From Bacteroidaceae bacterium (GTDB lineage Bacteria > Bacteroidota > Bacteroidia > Bacteroidales > Bacteroidaceae): DNA of 64,000 nucleotides. Of this stretch, positions 25,747-33,049 are shown one piece after another. Within the stretch, counting starts at the first letter, position 1. Each line of letters starts with the position of its first letter. The stretch is taken from positions 24,290-88,289 of the forward strand of contig JAIKWU010000065.1 in assembly GCA_024684455.1 (NCBI GenBank), in the 5' to 3' direction. The notes below the pieces were generated by a model that did not search any database, was not told where the DNA came from, and saw nothing but the letters and a program-made list of their open reading frames with translations. Position numbers and translations under genes: made by a program.

Positions 25747-25846
25747 TCAAATACTTGGAGAAAATACGCCAAGTGCTTGGAGGTTTCACGCCAAGTGCTT
25801 GGAGGTTTCACGCTAAGTGCTTGGAGGGAACATTCCATACACTGGG
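25747..25846. repeat. 22-bp-period palindrome array C (5 units, outer two degenerate)
   Basis: Units start at 25747, 25769, 25791, 25813 and 25835: TCAAATACTTGG, CCAAGTGCTTGG twice, CTAAGTGCTTGG, CCATACACTGGG. The phase is kept exactly at 22 bp even in the decayed outer units. The array lies between the GH2 promoter box (25879) and its start codon, so it would be in the mRNA leader. Confidence 0.93.
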
Positions 25847-25878
25847 CATTGCTTCCAAAACACAGCGTTTTCCGTGTG

Positions 25879-25886
25879 CAAATTTA
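25879..25886 (-). promoter_or_regulatory. Possible promoter -7 box of GH2 gene
   Basis: CAAATTTA reads TAAATTTG on the minus strand, matching TAnnTTTG. It lies 182 bases upstream of the GH2 start and just beyond array C. The -33 element is not clear. Confidence 0.5.
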
Positions 25887-25977
25887 GCACTTTTCTTTTG
25901 AAAAGCCATCACCGTCACTTGCCGAATTGCCCCAAAAACAGGAGAATGAAAGTTTTTTGATATATTTTGACACACTA

Positions 25978-26021
25978 TTTATATTATACGAGGGCAACAT
26001 TTATATTATATGAGGGCAACC
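25978..26021. repeat. Two tandem 22-bp direct repeats upstream of gdhA
   Basis: Two copies of a 22-bp sequence beginning TTTATATTATA and ending GAGGGCAAC lie back to back (25978-25999 and 26000-26021) with two differences. They lie in the divergent gap 180-220 bases upstream of the gdhA promoter. Confidence 0.8.
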
Positions 26022-26196
26022 CGCAAATGCACAATGTTGCTAAGCACATTTTGAAAAGGAGAACACAGCCCTTCAGTTCCATTCCATGATATAGACTCTG
26101 CTCTCTGACATGCCCTAAAATCCGACAATGTGTAATTTATTTTGCACTTTTATTAAAATTTTTGTCAGTTTTTTTGGTGGTTTTATTGAAGTCTGT
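26022..26196. other. AT-rich intergenic stretch, no gene seen
   Basis: Lies between the direct repeats and the gdhA promoter. It contains a lone half-motif (CTAAGCAC) of the palindrome arrays; no ORF or structured RNA is evident. Confidence 0.45.
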
Positions 26197-26204
26197 TAAC
26201 TTTG
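26197..26204 (+). promoter_or_regulatory. Promoter of first gdhA (-7 box)
   Basis: TAACTTTG with a TTTTG -33-like element ending 20 bases upstream (26176). The leader to the ATG at 26306 is about 95 bases and AT-rich. Confidence 0.75.
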
Positions 26205-26305
26205 TGGGCGAAAACATAAAACGAAAAGTTTTTTATTTCGACAAAAAAGTATCAAAACGTCACAACGCAGACACTTATTATATTAACATTCTAAATTCAA
26301 ACATT

Positions 26306-27646
26306 ATGGATGCAAAAAAAGTTTTGGAAGACCTGAAGCGTCGTTTCCCCAACGAACCTGAGTATCATCAGGCAGTGGAAGAAGTCCTCGGTACCATCGA
26401 GGAAGAGTACAACAAGCACCCCGAGTTCGACAAGGTGAACCTCATCGAACGCCTGTGCATTCCCGACCGAGTATATCAGTTCCGTGTGACCTGGCAGGAC
26501 GACAAGGGCAACATTCAGACCAACATGGGCTATCGCATACAGCACAACAACGCCATCGGCCCCTACAAAGGCGGTATCCGTTTCCACGCCAGCGTAAACC
26601 TCGGAATCCTGAAGTTCCTCGCGTTCGAGCAGACGTTCAAGAATTCGCTCACCACACTGCCGATGGGCGGTGGCAAGGGTGGTTCCGACTTCTCGCCCCG
26701 TGGCAAGTCGAACGCTGAAGTGATGCGTTTCTGCCAGGCTTTCATGCTGGAACTGACACGCCACATCGGTCCCAACATCGACGTTCCAGCCGGCGACATC
26801 GGCGTAGGCGGCCGTGAAGTGGGCTACATGTTCGGCGTGTACAAGAAGTTGACACGCGACTTCAGCGGTGTGCTCACAGGCAAGGGTCTCGAATTCGGCG
26901 GATCGCTCATCCGTCCTGAAGCCACAGGCTACGGTACGGTTTATTTCCTCCGTGCCATGCTGAAGACCAAGGGCGACAGCATAGAAGGCAAGAAAGTGCT
27001 CATCTCGGGTGCAGGCAACGTGGCTCAGTATGCTGCCGAAAAGGTGCTTCAACTGGGTGGCAAGGTGATGACCATGAGCGACTCTGACGGCTACATCTAC
27101 GACCCTGACGGTATAGACCGCGAGAAACTCGACTATATCATGGAACTGAAGAATGTCTATCGTGGCCGTATCCGCGAGTATGTTGACCAGTATCCTACGG
27201 CGAAGTACGTTGGCGACGGTGCAAAGCCTTGGTTCGAAAAGGCCGACATCGCACTTCCCTGCGCTACACAGAACGAACTGAACGAGGAACAGGCCAAGGC
27301 GCTGGTTGCCAACGGTGTCATCGCCGTGGCCGAAGGTGCCAACATGCCCAGCACACCGGGCGCCATCCGTGTCTTCCAGGAAGCCAAGATTCTCTACTCT
27401 CCAGGTAAGGCCAGCAACGCCGGTGGTGTATCGGTCAGCGGTCTGGAAATGTCGCAGAACTCAGAGCGCCTGAGTTGGTCGGCTGAAGAAGTTGACGCCA
27501 AGTTGCTCTGGATCATGGAGAACATCCACGAGAACTGTGTGAAGTACGGTACCGAACCTGACGGCTATGTCAACTACGTGAAGGGCGCCAACGTCGCCGG
27601 CTTCATGAAGGTGGCCAAGGCCATGATGGCACAGGGCATCGTATAA
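26306..27646 (+). CDS. gdhA: Glutamate dehydrogenase, hexameric type (first copy)
   Basis: A 446-residue enzyme catalysing reductive amination of 2-oxoglutarate with ammonia, the main ammonia-assimilation route in many rumen and gut Bacteroidales. Visible motifs: GPYKGGIRFHASVN, LPMGGGKGGSDFSPRGKS with the catalytic Lys, DVPAGDIGVGGREVGYM, and the Rossmann region VLISGAGNVAQYAAEKV. I start at MDAKKVLEDLKRRF (26306). The longer frame from 26162 runs through the promoter and has no homology. A close paralogue lies at 29456-30793. Coenzyme choice cannot be decided by eye. A strong terminator follows. Confidence 0.95.
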   Translation: MDAKKVLEDLKRRFPNEPEYHQAVEEVLGTIEEEYNKHPEFDKVNLIERLCIPDRVYQFRVTWQDDKGNIQTNMGYRIQHNNAIGPYKGGIRFHASVNLGILKFLAFEQTFKNSLTTLPMGGGKGGSDFSPRGKSNAEVMRFCQAFMLELTRHIGPNIDVPAGDIGVGGREVGYMFGVYKKLTRDFSGVLTGKGLEFGGSLIRPEATGYGTVYFLRAMLKTKGDSIEGKKVLISGAGNVAQYAAEKVLQLGGKVMTMSDSDGYIYDPDGIDREKLDYIMELKNVYRGRIREYVDQYPTAKYVGDGAKPWFEKADIALPCATQNELNEEQAKALVANGVIAVAEGANMPSTPGAIRVFQEAKILYSPGKASNAGGVSVSGLEMSQNSERLSWSAEEVDAKLLWIMENIHENCVKYGTEPDGYVNYVKGANVAGFMKVAKAMMAQGIV

Positions 27647-27691
27647 AAAGACTTCCCTACCCCTCCCAAAGGAGGAAGAGCAAATACCAAG

Positions 27692-27737
27692 TCCTCTCTG
27701 ATTCTAAAAAAACTGAGTCAGAGAGGATTTTCTTTTT
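27692..27737 (+). terminator. Rho-independent terminator of gdhA
   Basis: A perfect 10-bp stem, TCCTCTCTGA / TCAGAGAGGA, with a 16-base loop is followed by TTTTCTTTTT, 46 bases past the stop. Confidence 0.9.
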
Positions 27738-27802
27738 AGGGCATCCTACGAGAAAAATAGTGAATAAAAGTGGGGATTGTTGTGACGTCAAGAAAAAAAT
27801 CG

Positions 27803-27810
27803 TATCTTTG
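27803..27810 (+). promoter_or_regulatory. Promoter -7 box of VanX-like gene
   Basis: TATCTTTG, 30 bases upstream of the start at 27841. Confidence 0.75.
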
Positions 27811-27840
27811 CCCATCAACAGTCCATAAAAACATAAAACC

Positions 27841-28656
27841 ATGAAGAAAAGAATATGTTGGACACTCGTTGTCCTGCTTGTTGTGCTGGGTGTGTGCTAT
27901 TGGGCAACCCGCAACTGTACCCAGGAATGCTGCGGAAGCACTGTGACGATACCTGTTGCCGACGCTGACGATGCAGTCAACATCAGCAACGACGACAGCG
28001 ACTTTGTCACCCTTACCGACGTCATTCCTGATGCCATTCTTGAAATCCGCTACTTCGGAACCTACAACTTTGTGGGCGACCGCATCGACGGCTATGAGCG
28101 GCCGACGGCTCTGCTCACCCGTGAGGCAGCCGACAGCCTGCTTGCCGTCAGCGACGACGTGAAGGCTCAGGGCTACCGCCTGAAAATCTACGACGCCTAC
28201 CGCCCTCAGTGTGCAGTCGATCATTTTGTGCGCTGGGCAGCCGACGTGCCCGACACACGGATGAAGCCCTACTTCTATCCCGACCTCGACAAATCGGTAC
28301 TCTTCGAACAGGAGTACATCATGGCACACAGCGGACACACACGAGGCTCGACCCTCGACCTCACCCTCTTCGACATGGCGACGGAGAAAGAACTCGACAT
28401 GGGTGGCACCTTCGACTGGTTCGGTCCGGAGAGCCATCCTGACTTCGGTGGAAATCCTGACACAGGCGAGTTTACCGGTGACTGCAGCAAGAGCCCAGCC
28501 GGACGCACCATCACCAAGGAGCAATTCGAGCATCGCATGATTCTGCGCCGAGCCATGCTACGTCATGGATTCAAGGCACTCAGCACCGAGTGGTGGCACT
28601 TTACCTTAAAGAACGAGCCCTACCCCGACACCTACTTTAATCATCCGGTTCAGTAA
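27841..28656 (+). CDS. D-alanyl-D-alanine dipeptidase, VanX/DdpX type (M15D)
   Basis: A 271-residue envelope-targeted metallopeptidase. An N-terminal hydrophobic segment (about 5-24) ends near Cys residues and could be a lipoprotein or uncleaved anchor. The catalytic domain (from about 58) has VIPDAILEIRYFGTYNFVG, KIYDAYRPQCAVDHF, the zinc motif SGHTRGSTLDLTL (His and Asp) and STEWWHFTL (Glu and His). This is the full M15D set. Known members hydrolyse D-Ala-D-Ala. No VanH or VanA partner is nearby, so peptidoglycan recycling is likelier than glycopeptide resistance. Confidence 0.9.
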   Translation: MKKRICWTLVVLLVVLGVCYWATRNCTQECCGSTVTIPVADADDAVNISNDDSDFVTLTDVIPDAILEIRYFGTYNFVGDRIDGYERPTALLTREAADSLLAVSDDVKAQGYRLKIYDAYRPQCAVDHFVRWAADVPDTRMKPYFYPDLDKSVLFEQEYIMAHSGHTRGSTLDLTLFDMATEKELDMGGTFDWFGPESHPDFGGNPDTGEFTGDCSKSPAGRTITKEQFEHRMILRRAMLRHGFKALSTEWWHFTLKNEPYPDTYFNHPVQ

Positions 28657-28664
28657 GATTACCG

Positions 28665-28724
28665 TTTCCTCGCAACAAGACCCGCCAACTTTACTTCTAC
28701 CTGAACCTCGGCTACGAATTCTGA
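28665..28724 (+). pseudogene. Possible remnant of an outer-membrane protein C-terminus
   Basis: A 19-codon open stretch reading FPRNKTRQLYFYLNLGYEF then stop has the aromatic alternating pattern and terminal Phe of a beta-barrel end. There is no start or upstream body. Tentative. Confidence 0.25.
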
Positions 28725-28757
28725 GGCACAGGACAGTCTGCCATCTACGTTTCACGT

Positions 28758-29459
28758 TCACACCAATTCCTGCTCCATCATACCCGCATAGGCAATGGTG
28801 AAAACAGAGAGGCGGATACCTGGGATGTGTTGCAGTTCCTGCAAGGCAGCATGGAGCGTCGAGCCCGTCGTCATGACGTCGTCGATGAGGAGGATGTGTT
28901 TGTTTTCCAGTCTTTCGGGATGCACGACCCGAAAGATGTTGGCAACGTTCTGCTCACGCTCATTTATCTGCAGGTGTGTCTGCGTCGGGTTGTTCCTGAC
29001 GCGCTTCAGCACGCCGTTCACGACAGGGATTCCTGTGACGCGACGGATTCCCTCGGCGATGTAGTCGCACTGGTTATAGCCACGTTTGTAGCGTCGGAGA
29101 TAGTGGAGCGGCATGGGCACAAGTGCGTCGATGCCGTCGAAGAAATCTGTCGCCGAGAGTTCGTCAGCCGTCACCTCTGCCAAGTCGCGGGCCACGTACG
29201 GCTGCTGCCTGTATTTGAAGGTATGGACAATGTGCCGAACCTCCTCGCTGTCATATCGTAGCGCACTCGTCGCACGAACAACGGGCACACGTCCCCAGAA
29301 CAGCCGCTCAATTCGTCCATGCTCCTCCCCTCCCTTGTAGAGAATGCGGGGTAAAGAAGTAAGGCAACTTGCACACACCGAGTGTTCGGTGCGTGCAAGT
29401 CGCCTGTCGCATACTACGCAAGTACGGGGAAAGAGGAAATCTAAAAGCGCAGAAATCAT
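28758..29459 (-). CDS. ComF-family phosphoribosyltransferase-like protein
   Basis: A 233-residue protein: an N-terminal zinc finger (CVVCDRR and CASC, residues 14-33), then a PRTase-fold domain with the PRPP-binding motif ILLIDDVMTTGSTL (about 195-208) and VPMPLHYLRRYKRGYNQ. ComF proteins aid DNA uptake in competent bacteria but are also common in non-competent ones. Its ATG overlaps the stop of the second gdhA by 4 bases (ATGA), so it is translationally coupled to a lipoprotein-gdhA unit. Confidence 0.9.
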   Translation of the reverse strand: MISALLDFLFPRTCVVCDRRLARTEHSVCASCLTSLPRILYKGGEEHGRIERLFWGRVPVVRATSALRYDSEEVRHIVHTFKYRQQPYVARDLAEVTADELSATDFFDGIDALVPMPLHYLRRYKRGYNQCDYIAEGIRRVTGIPVVNGVLKRVRNNPTQTHLQINEREQNVANIFRVVHPERLENKHILLIDDVMTTGSTLHAALQELQHIPGIRLSVFTIAYAGMMEQELV

Positions 29460-30793
29460 ACGATGCCTTGAGCCATCATGGCCTTGGCAACTTTCATGAA
29501 ACCGGCAACGTTGGCTCCGCGAACGTAGTTAATGTAGCCGTCGGGCTGTGTGCCGTACTTGACACACTGCTGATGGATGGCGTGCATGATTTGGTGCAGT
29601 CGCTGGTCCACTTCGTTGGCCGACCAAGAGAGGTGCATGGCGTTCTGCGACATTTCGAGTCCGCTGGTGGCGACACCACCGGCATTGACAGCCTTGCCTG
29701 GTGCATAGAGCATCTCGGCAGCAATGAAGGCATCGATGGCTTCGGGAGTGCAGCCCATGTTGGAGATTTCGCCAATGCAGAGGCATCCGTTCTGGATGAG
29801 CATCTGGGCATCGTCACCGTTAAGTTCGTTCTGTGTGGCACAAGGGAGTGCAATATCGCACTTCACTTCCCACGGCCGCTTGCCCTCGACAAACGTGGCT
29901 TCTGGGAATTCGTCGGCATAGGGCTGACAGATGTCGTTGCCCGAAGCACGGAGTTCGAGCATGTAGTCTATCTTCTCGCCGCTGATGCCGTCGGGGTCGT
30001 AGATGTATCCGTCGGGGCCGCTGATGGTGATGACCTTAGCACCGAGTTGAGTTGCCTTAGTGGCTGCTCCCCACGCTACGTTGCCAAAGCCACTGATGGC
30101 CACGGTCTTGCCCTTGATGTCGATGCCTTTGGTCTGCAACATCTCGTTGACGAAGTAGAGGCCGCCGAAGCCTGTGGCCTCGGGACGGATGAGGCTGCCG
30201 CCGAATTCGAGCCCCTTGCCAGTGAGTACACCGCTCCAGTCGCGGGTGAGTTTCTTGTACTGTCCGAAGAGGTAGCCTACTTCACGGGCCCCGACACCGA
30301 TGTCGCCAGCGGGCACGTCGATTTCGGGACCGATATAGCGGTAGAGTTCATTCATGAAGGCTTGGCAGAAGCGCATGATCTCGGCGTCGCTCTTGCCTCG
30401 GGGCGAGAAGTCGCTGCCGCCTTTTCCTCCGCCCATGGGCAGGGTGGTAAGGGCATTCTTAAAAGTCTGCTCGAAGCCGAGGAACTTGAGGATGGAGAGG
30501 TTGACGGAGGCATGGAAACGCAGTCCGCCTTTGTAGGGTCCGATAGCGCTGTTGAACTGAACACGATAGCCGAGGTTGACCTGCACCTCGCCTTTGTCAT
30601 CAACCCACGGCACACGGAATGTGATGATGCGTTCGGGCTCGACGAGTCGCTCAATCAGTTTGGCACGCTCAAACTCAGGGTGCTGGTTATAGACTTCCTC
30701 AATGGACAGCAACACCTCACGCACTGCCTGCAGATATTCTTTCTCACCTGGATGTTTGGCCTCCAGTTGGGCCATGATGTTTTCGATTTTCAT
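29456..30793 (-). CDS. Glutamate dehydrogenase, hexameric type (second copy)
   Basis: A 445-residue paralogue of the gdhA at 26306. It shares GPYKGGLRFHASVN, LPMGGGKGGSDFSPRGKS, DVPAGDIGVGAREVGYL and the ending RGANVAGFMKVAKAMM, which is almost the same in both. It differs more in the Rossmann domain (VAISGFGNVAWGAATKA) and in the coenzyme-side loops, so the two may use different nucleotides or be expressed under different ammonia levels. It is the middle gene of a lipoprotein-gdh-comF unit on the minus strand. Confidence 0.95.
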   Translation of the reverse strand: MKIENIMAQLEAKHPGEKEYLQAVREVLLSIEEVYNQHPEFERAKLIERLVEPERIITFRVPWVDDKGEVQVNLGYRVQFNSAIGPYKGGLRFHASVNLSILKFLGFEQTFKNALTTLPMGGGKGGSDFSPRGKSDAEIMRFCQAFMNELYRYIGPEIDVPAGDIGVGAREVGYLFGQYKKLTRDWSGVLTGKGLEFGGSLIRPEATGFGGLYFVNEMLQTKGIDIKGKTVAISGFGNVAWGAATKATQLGAKVITISGPDGYIYDPDGISGEKIDYMLELRASGNDICQPYADEFPEATFVEGKRPWEVKCDIALPCATQNELNGDDAQMLIQNGCLCIGEISNMGCTPEAIDAFIAAEMLYAPGKAVNAGGVATSGLEMSQNAMHLSWSANEVDQRLHQIMHAIHQQCVKYGTQPDGYINYVRGANVAGFMKVAKAMMAQGIV

Positions 30794-30811
30794 GGAGATA
30801 GTATTTAAGAG

Positions 30812-31387
30812 TTAAAGCGTCAGGAAGTTTTCGTCAATCGTTATCGTTTCTTCCACAGGAGTCAGCAACAACGGCTGAATCACAGAGCCATTGCCCACCA
30901 GCAGTTCCATCGAGTTACTGTTGAGCAGGCGGAACGAAAGGGTCTGGTGCAGTTCGTCGTCATAGATGGTTCCTTCTGTGGGATTACCTTCAAGAGGCAG
31001 AAGATTATAGTCCCATGAGTCAAACAACTTGGCGATGCCCCACTTGCCGCGTTTCTCGGTCAAGATGGCCGCGTCGCCCTTGATGTGTACCGCCACCAGA
31101 CAATGGTCGGTCATCATCACAAACACAGCGTCATCGATGTCGGCAGCAGCCGATTTGAAAACATCGATGCCCTGCACCTCGTTCCACACTGCCAGCGACT
31201 CCTTGGTGATGCGCCACGGTTGCCTCGTCAGCATGGCACGTGCCTCCTGGTCGTCTTTCGGCTGATGGACCACAGGCTCTGGTGCGGGAGCGTCTTCGCT
31301 GTCGTCGCCACATGCCGACAGACCCACCATTACCCCCATCAACAAGATTCCCAAAAGGGAATAAAAGAAACATTTGTGCGTTTTCAT
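30812..31387 (-). CDS. Lipoprotein of unknown function
   Basis: A 191-residue lipoprotein with a signal peptide ending GLSACGDD (lipobox Cys about residue 26). A Pro/Glu/Asp-rich spacer follows, then a beta-rich domain with AMLTRQPWRITKESLAVWNE, a plan like other Bacteroidetes lipocalin-like lipoproteins. I start at 31387 (MKTHKCFFYSLLG); a longer frame to 31453 crosses the promoter. Gdh starts 18 bases after its stop. No function can be assigned. Confidence 0.8.
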   Translation of the reverse strand: MKTHKCFFYSLLGILLMGVMVGLSACGDDSEDAPAPEPVVHQPKDDQEARAMLTRQPWRITKESLAVWNEVQGIDVFKSAAADIDDAVFVMMTDHCLVAVHIKGDAAILTEKRGKWGIAKLFDSWDYNLLPLEGNPTEGTIYDDELHQTLSFRLLNSNSMELLVGNGSVIQPLLLTPVEETITIDENFLTL

Positions 31388-31409
31388 GATTGAGAATCTT
31401 TGGTTGGTG

Positions 31410-31417
31410 CAAAAATA
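31410..31417 (-). promoter_or_regulatory. Promoter -7 box of lipoprotein-gdh-comF unit
   Basis: CAAAAATA (TATTTTTG on the minus strand), 23 bases upstream of the lipoprotein start. Confidence 0.6.
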
Positions 31418-31491
31418 GGAATAAAAATCCACACCCCCAAACATTCTGCGCACTTTTTTTTAAGTCATCCCCAGGCTTTCTATTTTAACTT

Positions 31492-32724
31492 TTAACCCTT
31501 AACAAAAACTTTTTTACCGTTTACGATGTACAGTCCCTTCAAAGGACGTGCGACGCGGCGTCCGCTCAGGTCATATATGGTACTTTTTTCATTGTTAATT
31601 GTTAATTGTTCATTGTTCATTGTACTTATCTCGATGCCCGTCTCAATCGGAGTGTCGGCTACGGCCAGTTCGACGGTGTTCAGACTGCGAGCGAGGGCGT
31701 TGAACCTGACGGCTCCGTCGAGCACTGGTGTGAGCGATGTGCTCTGCACCGCCCCCACGTTGAGTGCATCGAGAACGGCTGGCGAAAATGCCTGAGAAAC
31801 CTCCTTGTGTGAAAGTGTTCCGCTCAGCACGTCGGCATCCTTCAGTCGCACGACTACAGGCTGCACCGACGCAGTGGGATTAGCCACTCTCACGAGGACA
31901 CGGCCCGCGTCGTCGCTGATGGCAGCGGCACTGTAGAGGTTGCTGGCGTTGATGAGCGTGATGTCGTGGACGAGACGGTCGTCGATGTAGCATCTGACGT
32001 AATCGGCTTCCATCACGACTTTCAGACGATAGGTCTGCCCTGTGACAATGCTGCCTGCAGCCGTTGCCAGCGTAGTCTTCACACCGTCCACACACTGTTC
32101 GATGGCGTGCTGTGTGTTGCCCCATCCGCCGATGTTCCACCAGCAGTAGTTCTCATTGTCCAGATAACTGAAAGCAAGGAGGAAGCCCTCGGCACCGCTC
32201 TGTTTCGTAGCGTCCAGTTGGAGCACACCTTCGTAGCCGGTGCGCTGGTAGCAGACGTTGATGCTACCCAAATCGTCGGGGTTCGTCTGACGGAGCACGC
32301 CGTCAGCAACAGCCCAGGTACCTCCGTTCTCGTTCCATTCGTTACCTGCCGAGGTGAAGGCATCTTTATAGACGACTGTACCGTCGAGCGTCGTCAGCGA
32401 CACGTTGTCGAAGTCGGCAGCCGTTGCCCATGTTGCCACACCGAAGTAGTTGTCTCTCACGGGTGTGCCACTGTTCATGGGATGGGTTTCGAGCGCCGTC
32501 ATGCCATCGGCTTCGGCCGTCTTGCGGAAAAACGGATTGAGCAGCAGTTGGGAATAGTAGCCTCCGTCGCCGACGTAGGTGTTCTCTTTCAGGTATTCCA
32601 TGAAAAAGTCGTCGCTGAGTGGTCGGACGGTCTGGGCTGCATCGAAGTTGAATACACATTGTGCCACGACGCTCTCGGCCAGCGTCAGCATCACGGTGAG
32701 CAGCAGGGAAGATAGTTTTTTCAT
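31492..32724 (-). CDS. GH51-derived secreted protein lacking the catalytic barrel
   Basis: A 410-residue secreted protein with a signal peptide (about 1-21). A short piece resembles the N-terminus of GH51 arabinofuranosidases (DDFFMEYLKENTYVGDGGYY, about 35-60). It then jumps to a concanavalin-like domain (about 80-250, with YCWWNIGGWGNTQHAIEQC) and the GH51 C-terminal sandwich (about 290-360). No TIM barrel and no NE/E catalytic pair are present, so it looks like an internally deleted GH51 enzyme that may now only bind carbohydrate. It ends with YDLSGRRV...GLYIVNGKK, with a heptanucleotide-encoded linker before it (31589-31623). Start at MKKLSS (32724). Confidence 0.7.
   Translation of the reverse strand: MKKLSSLLLTVMLTLAESVVAQCVFNFDAAQTVRPLSDDFFMEYLKENTYVGDGGYYSQLLLNPFFRKTAEADGMTALETHPMNSGTPVRDNYFGVATWATAADFDNVSLTTLDGTVVYKDAFTSAGNEWNENGGTWAVADGVLRQTNPDDLGSINVCYQRTGYEGVLQLDATKQSGAEGFLLAFSYLDNENYCWWNIGGWGNTQHAIEQCVDGVKTTLATAAGSIVTGQTYRLKVVMEADYVRCYIDDRLVHDITLINASNLYSAAAISDDAGRVLVRVANPTASVQPVVVRLKDADVLSGTLSHKEVSQAFSPAVLDALNVGAVQSTSLTPVLDGAVRFNALARSLNTVELAVADTPIETGIEISTMNNEQLTINNEKSTIYDLSGRRVARPLKGLYIVNGKKVFVKG
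31589..31623 (-). repeat. Heptanucleotide tandem repeat in GH51-derived gene
   Basis: Five 7-bp units on the plus strand: TCATTGT, TAATTGT, TAATTGT, TCATTGT, TCATTGT. Read on the minus strand they encode TMNNEQLTINNE just before YDLSGRRV. Confidence 0.9.
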
Positions 32725-32770
32725 ATCATTTGCGTTTTTGTGCTTTTTACAGCAAGATGCTTTTACGCTG

Positions 32771-32778
32771 CAAAGATA
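32771..32778 (-). promoter_or_regulatory. Promoter -7 box of GH51-derived gene
   Basis: CAAAGATA (TATCTTTG on the minus strand), 47 bases upstream of the start at 32724. Confidence 0.75.
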
Positions 32779-32896
32779 CAATAAAAAGAAGAATACCCAT
32801 CGTTCAGTCTTTATCAAATTTCACCCAAAACCACCTCATGATTGATTTCTGATAAAAAATAGCGGAATTTTGAAAGCCGCTACGGCGAAATTTGCG

Positions 32897-32904
32897 TATC
32901 TTTG
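32897..32904 (+). promoter_or_regulatory. Promoter -7 box of the glycosidase-HTCS unit
   Basis: TATCTTTG, 146 bases upstream of the start at 33050. Array D lies between the two, hence within the transcribed leader. Confidence 0.75.
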
Positions 32905-32925
32905 CAGTGCATCGGAAAAATACGG

Positions 32926-33003
32926 CCAAGCACTTGGAAATTTTACGCTAAGCACTTGGCGTTCGCACGCTAAGCACTTGGCGTGATTATTCCAAGCACT
33001 TCC
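32926..33003. repeat. 22-bp-period palindrome array D (4 units)
   Basis: Units start at 32926, 32948, 32970 and 32992: CCAAGCACTTGG, CTAAGCACTTGG twice, CCAAGCACTTCC (last degenerate). Located in the predicted 5' leader of the 33050 gene. Confidence 0.94.
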
Positions 33004-33049
33004 AAGTACAAATAACGTAAAGTTAATCGTAAACTGTTATTAGTTAAAC

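Noticed and set aside
26162..26305. N-terminal extension of GdhA
   Set aside because: Contains the promoter; the homologous start is MDAKKVLEDL at 26306.
27841..28656. Glycopeptide-resistance vanX cassette
   Set aside because: No vanH/vanA-type genes or VanRS pair nearby; a lone M15D dipeptidase is more likely housekeeping.
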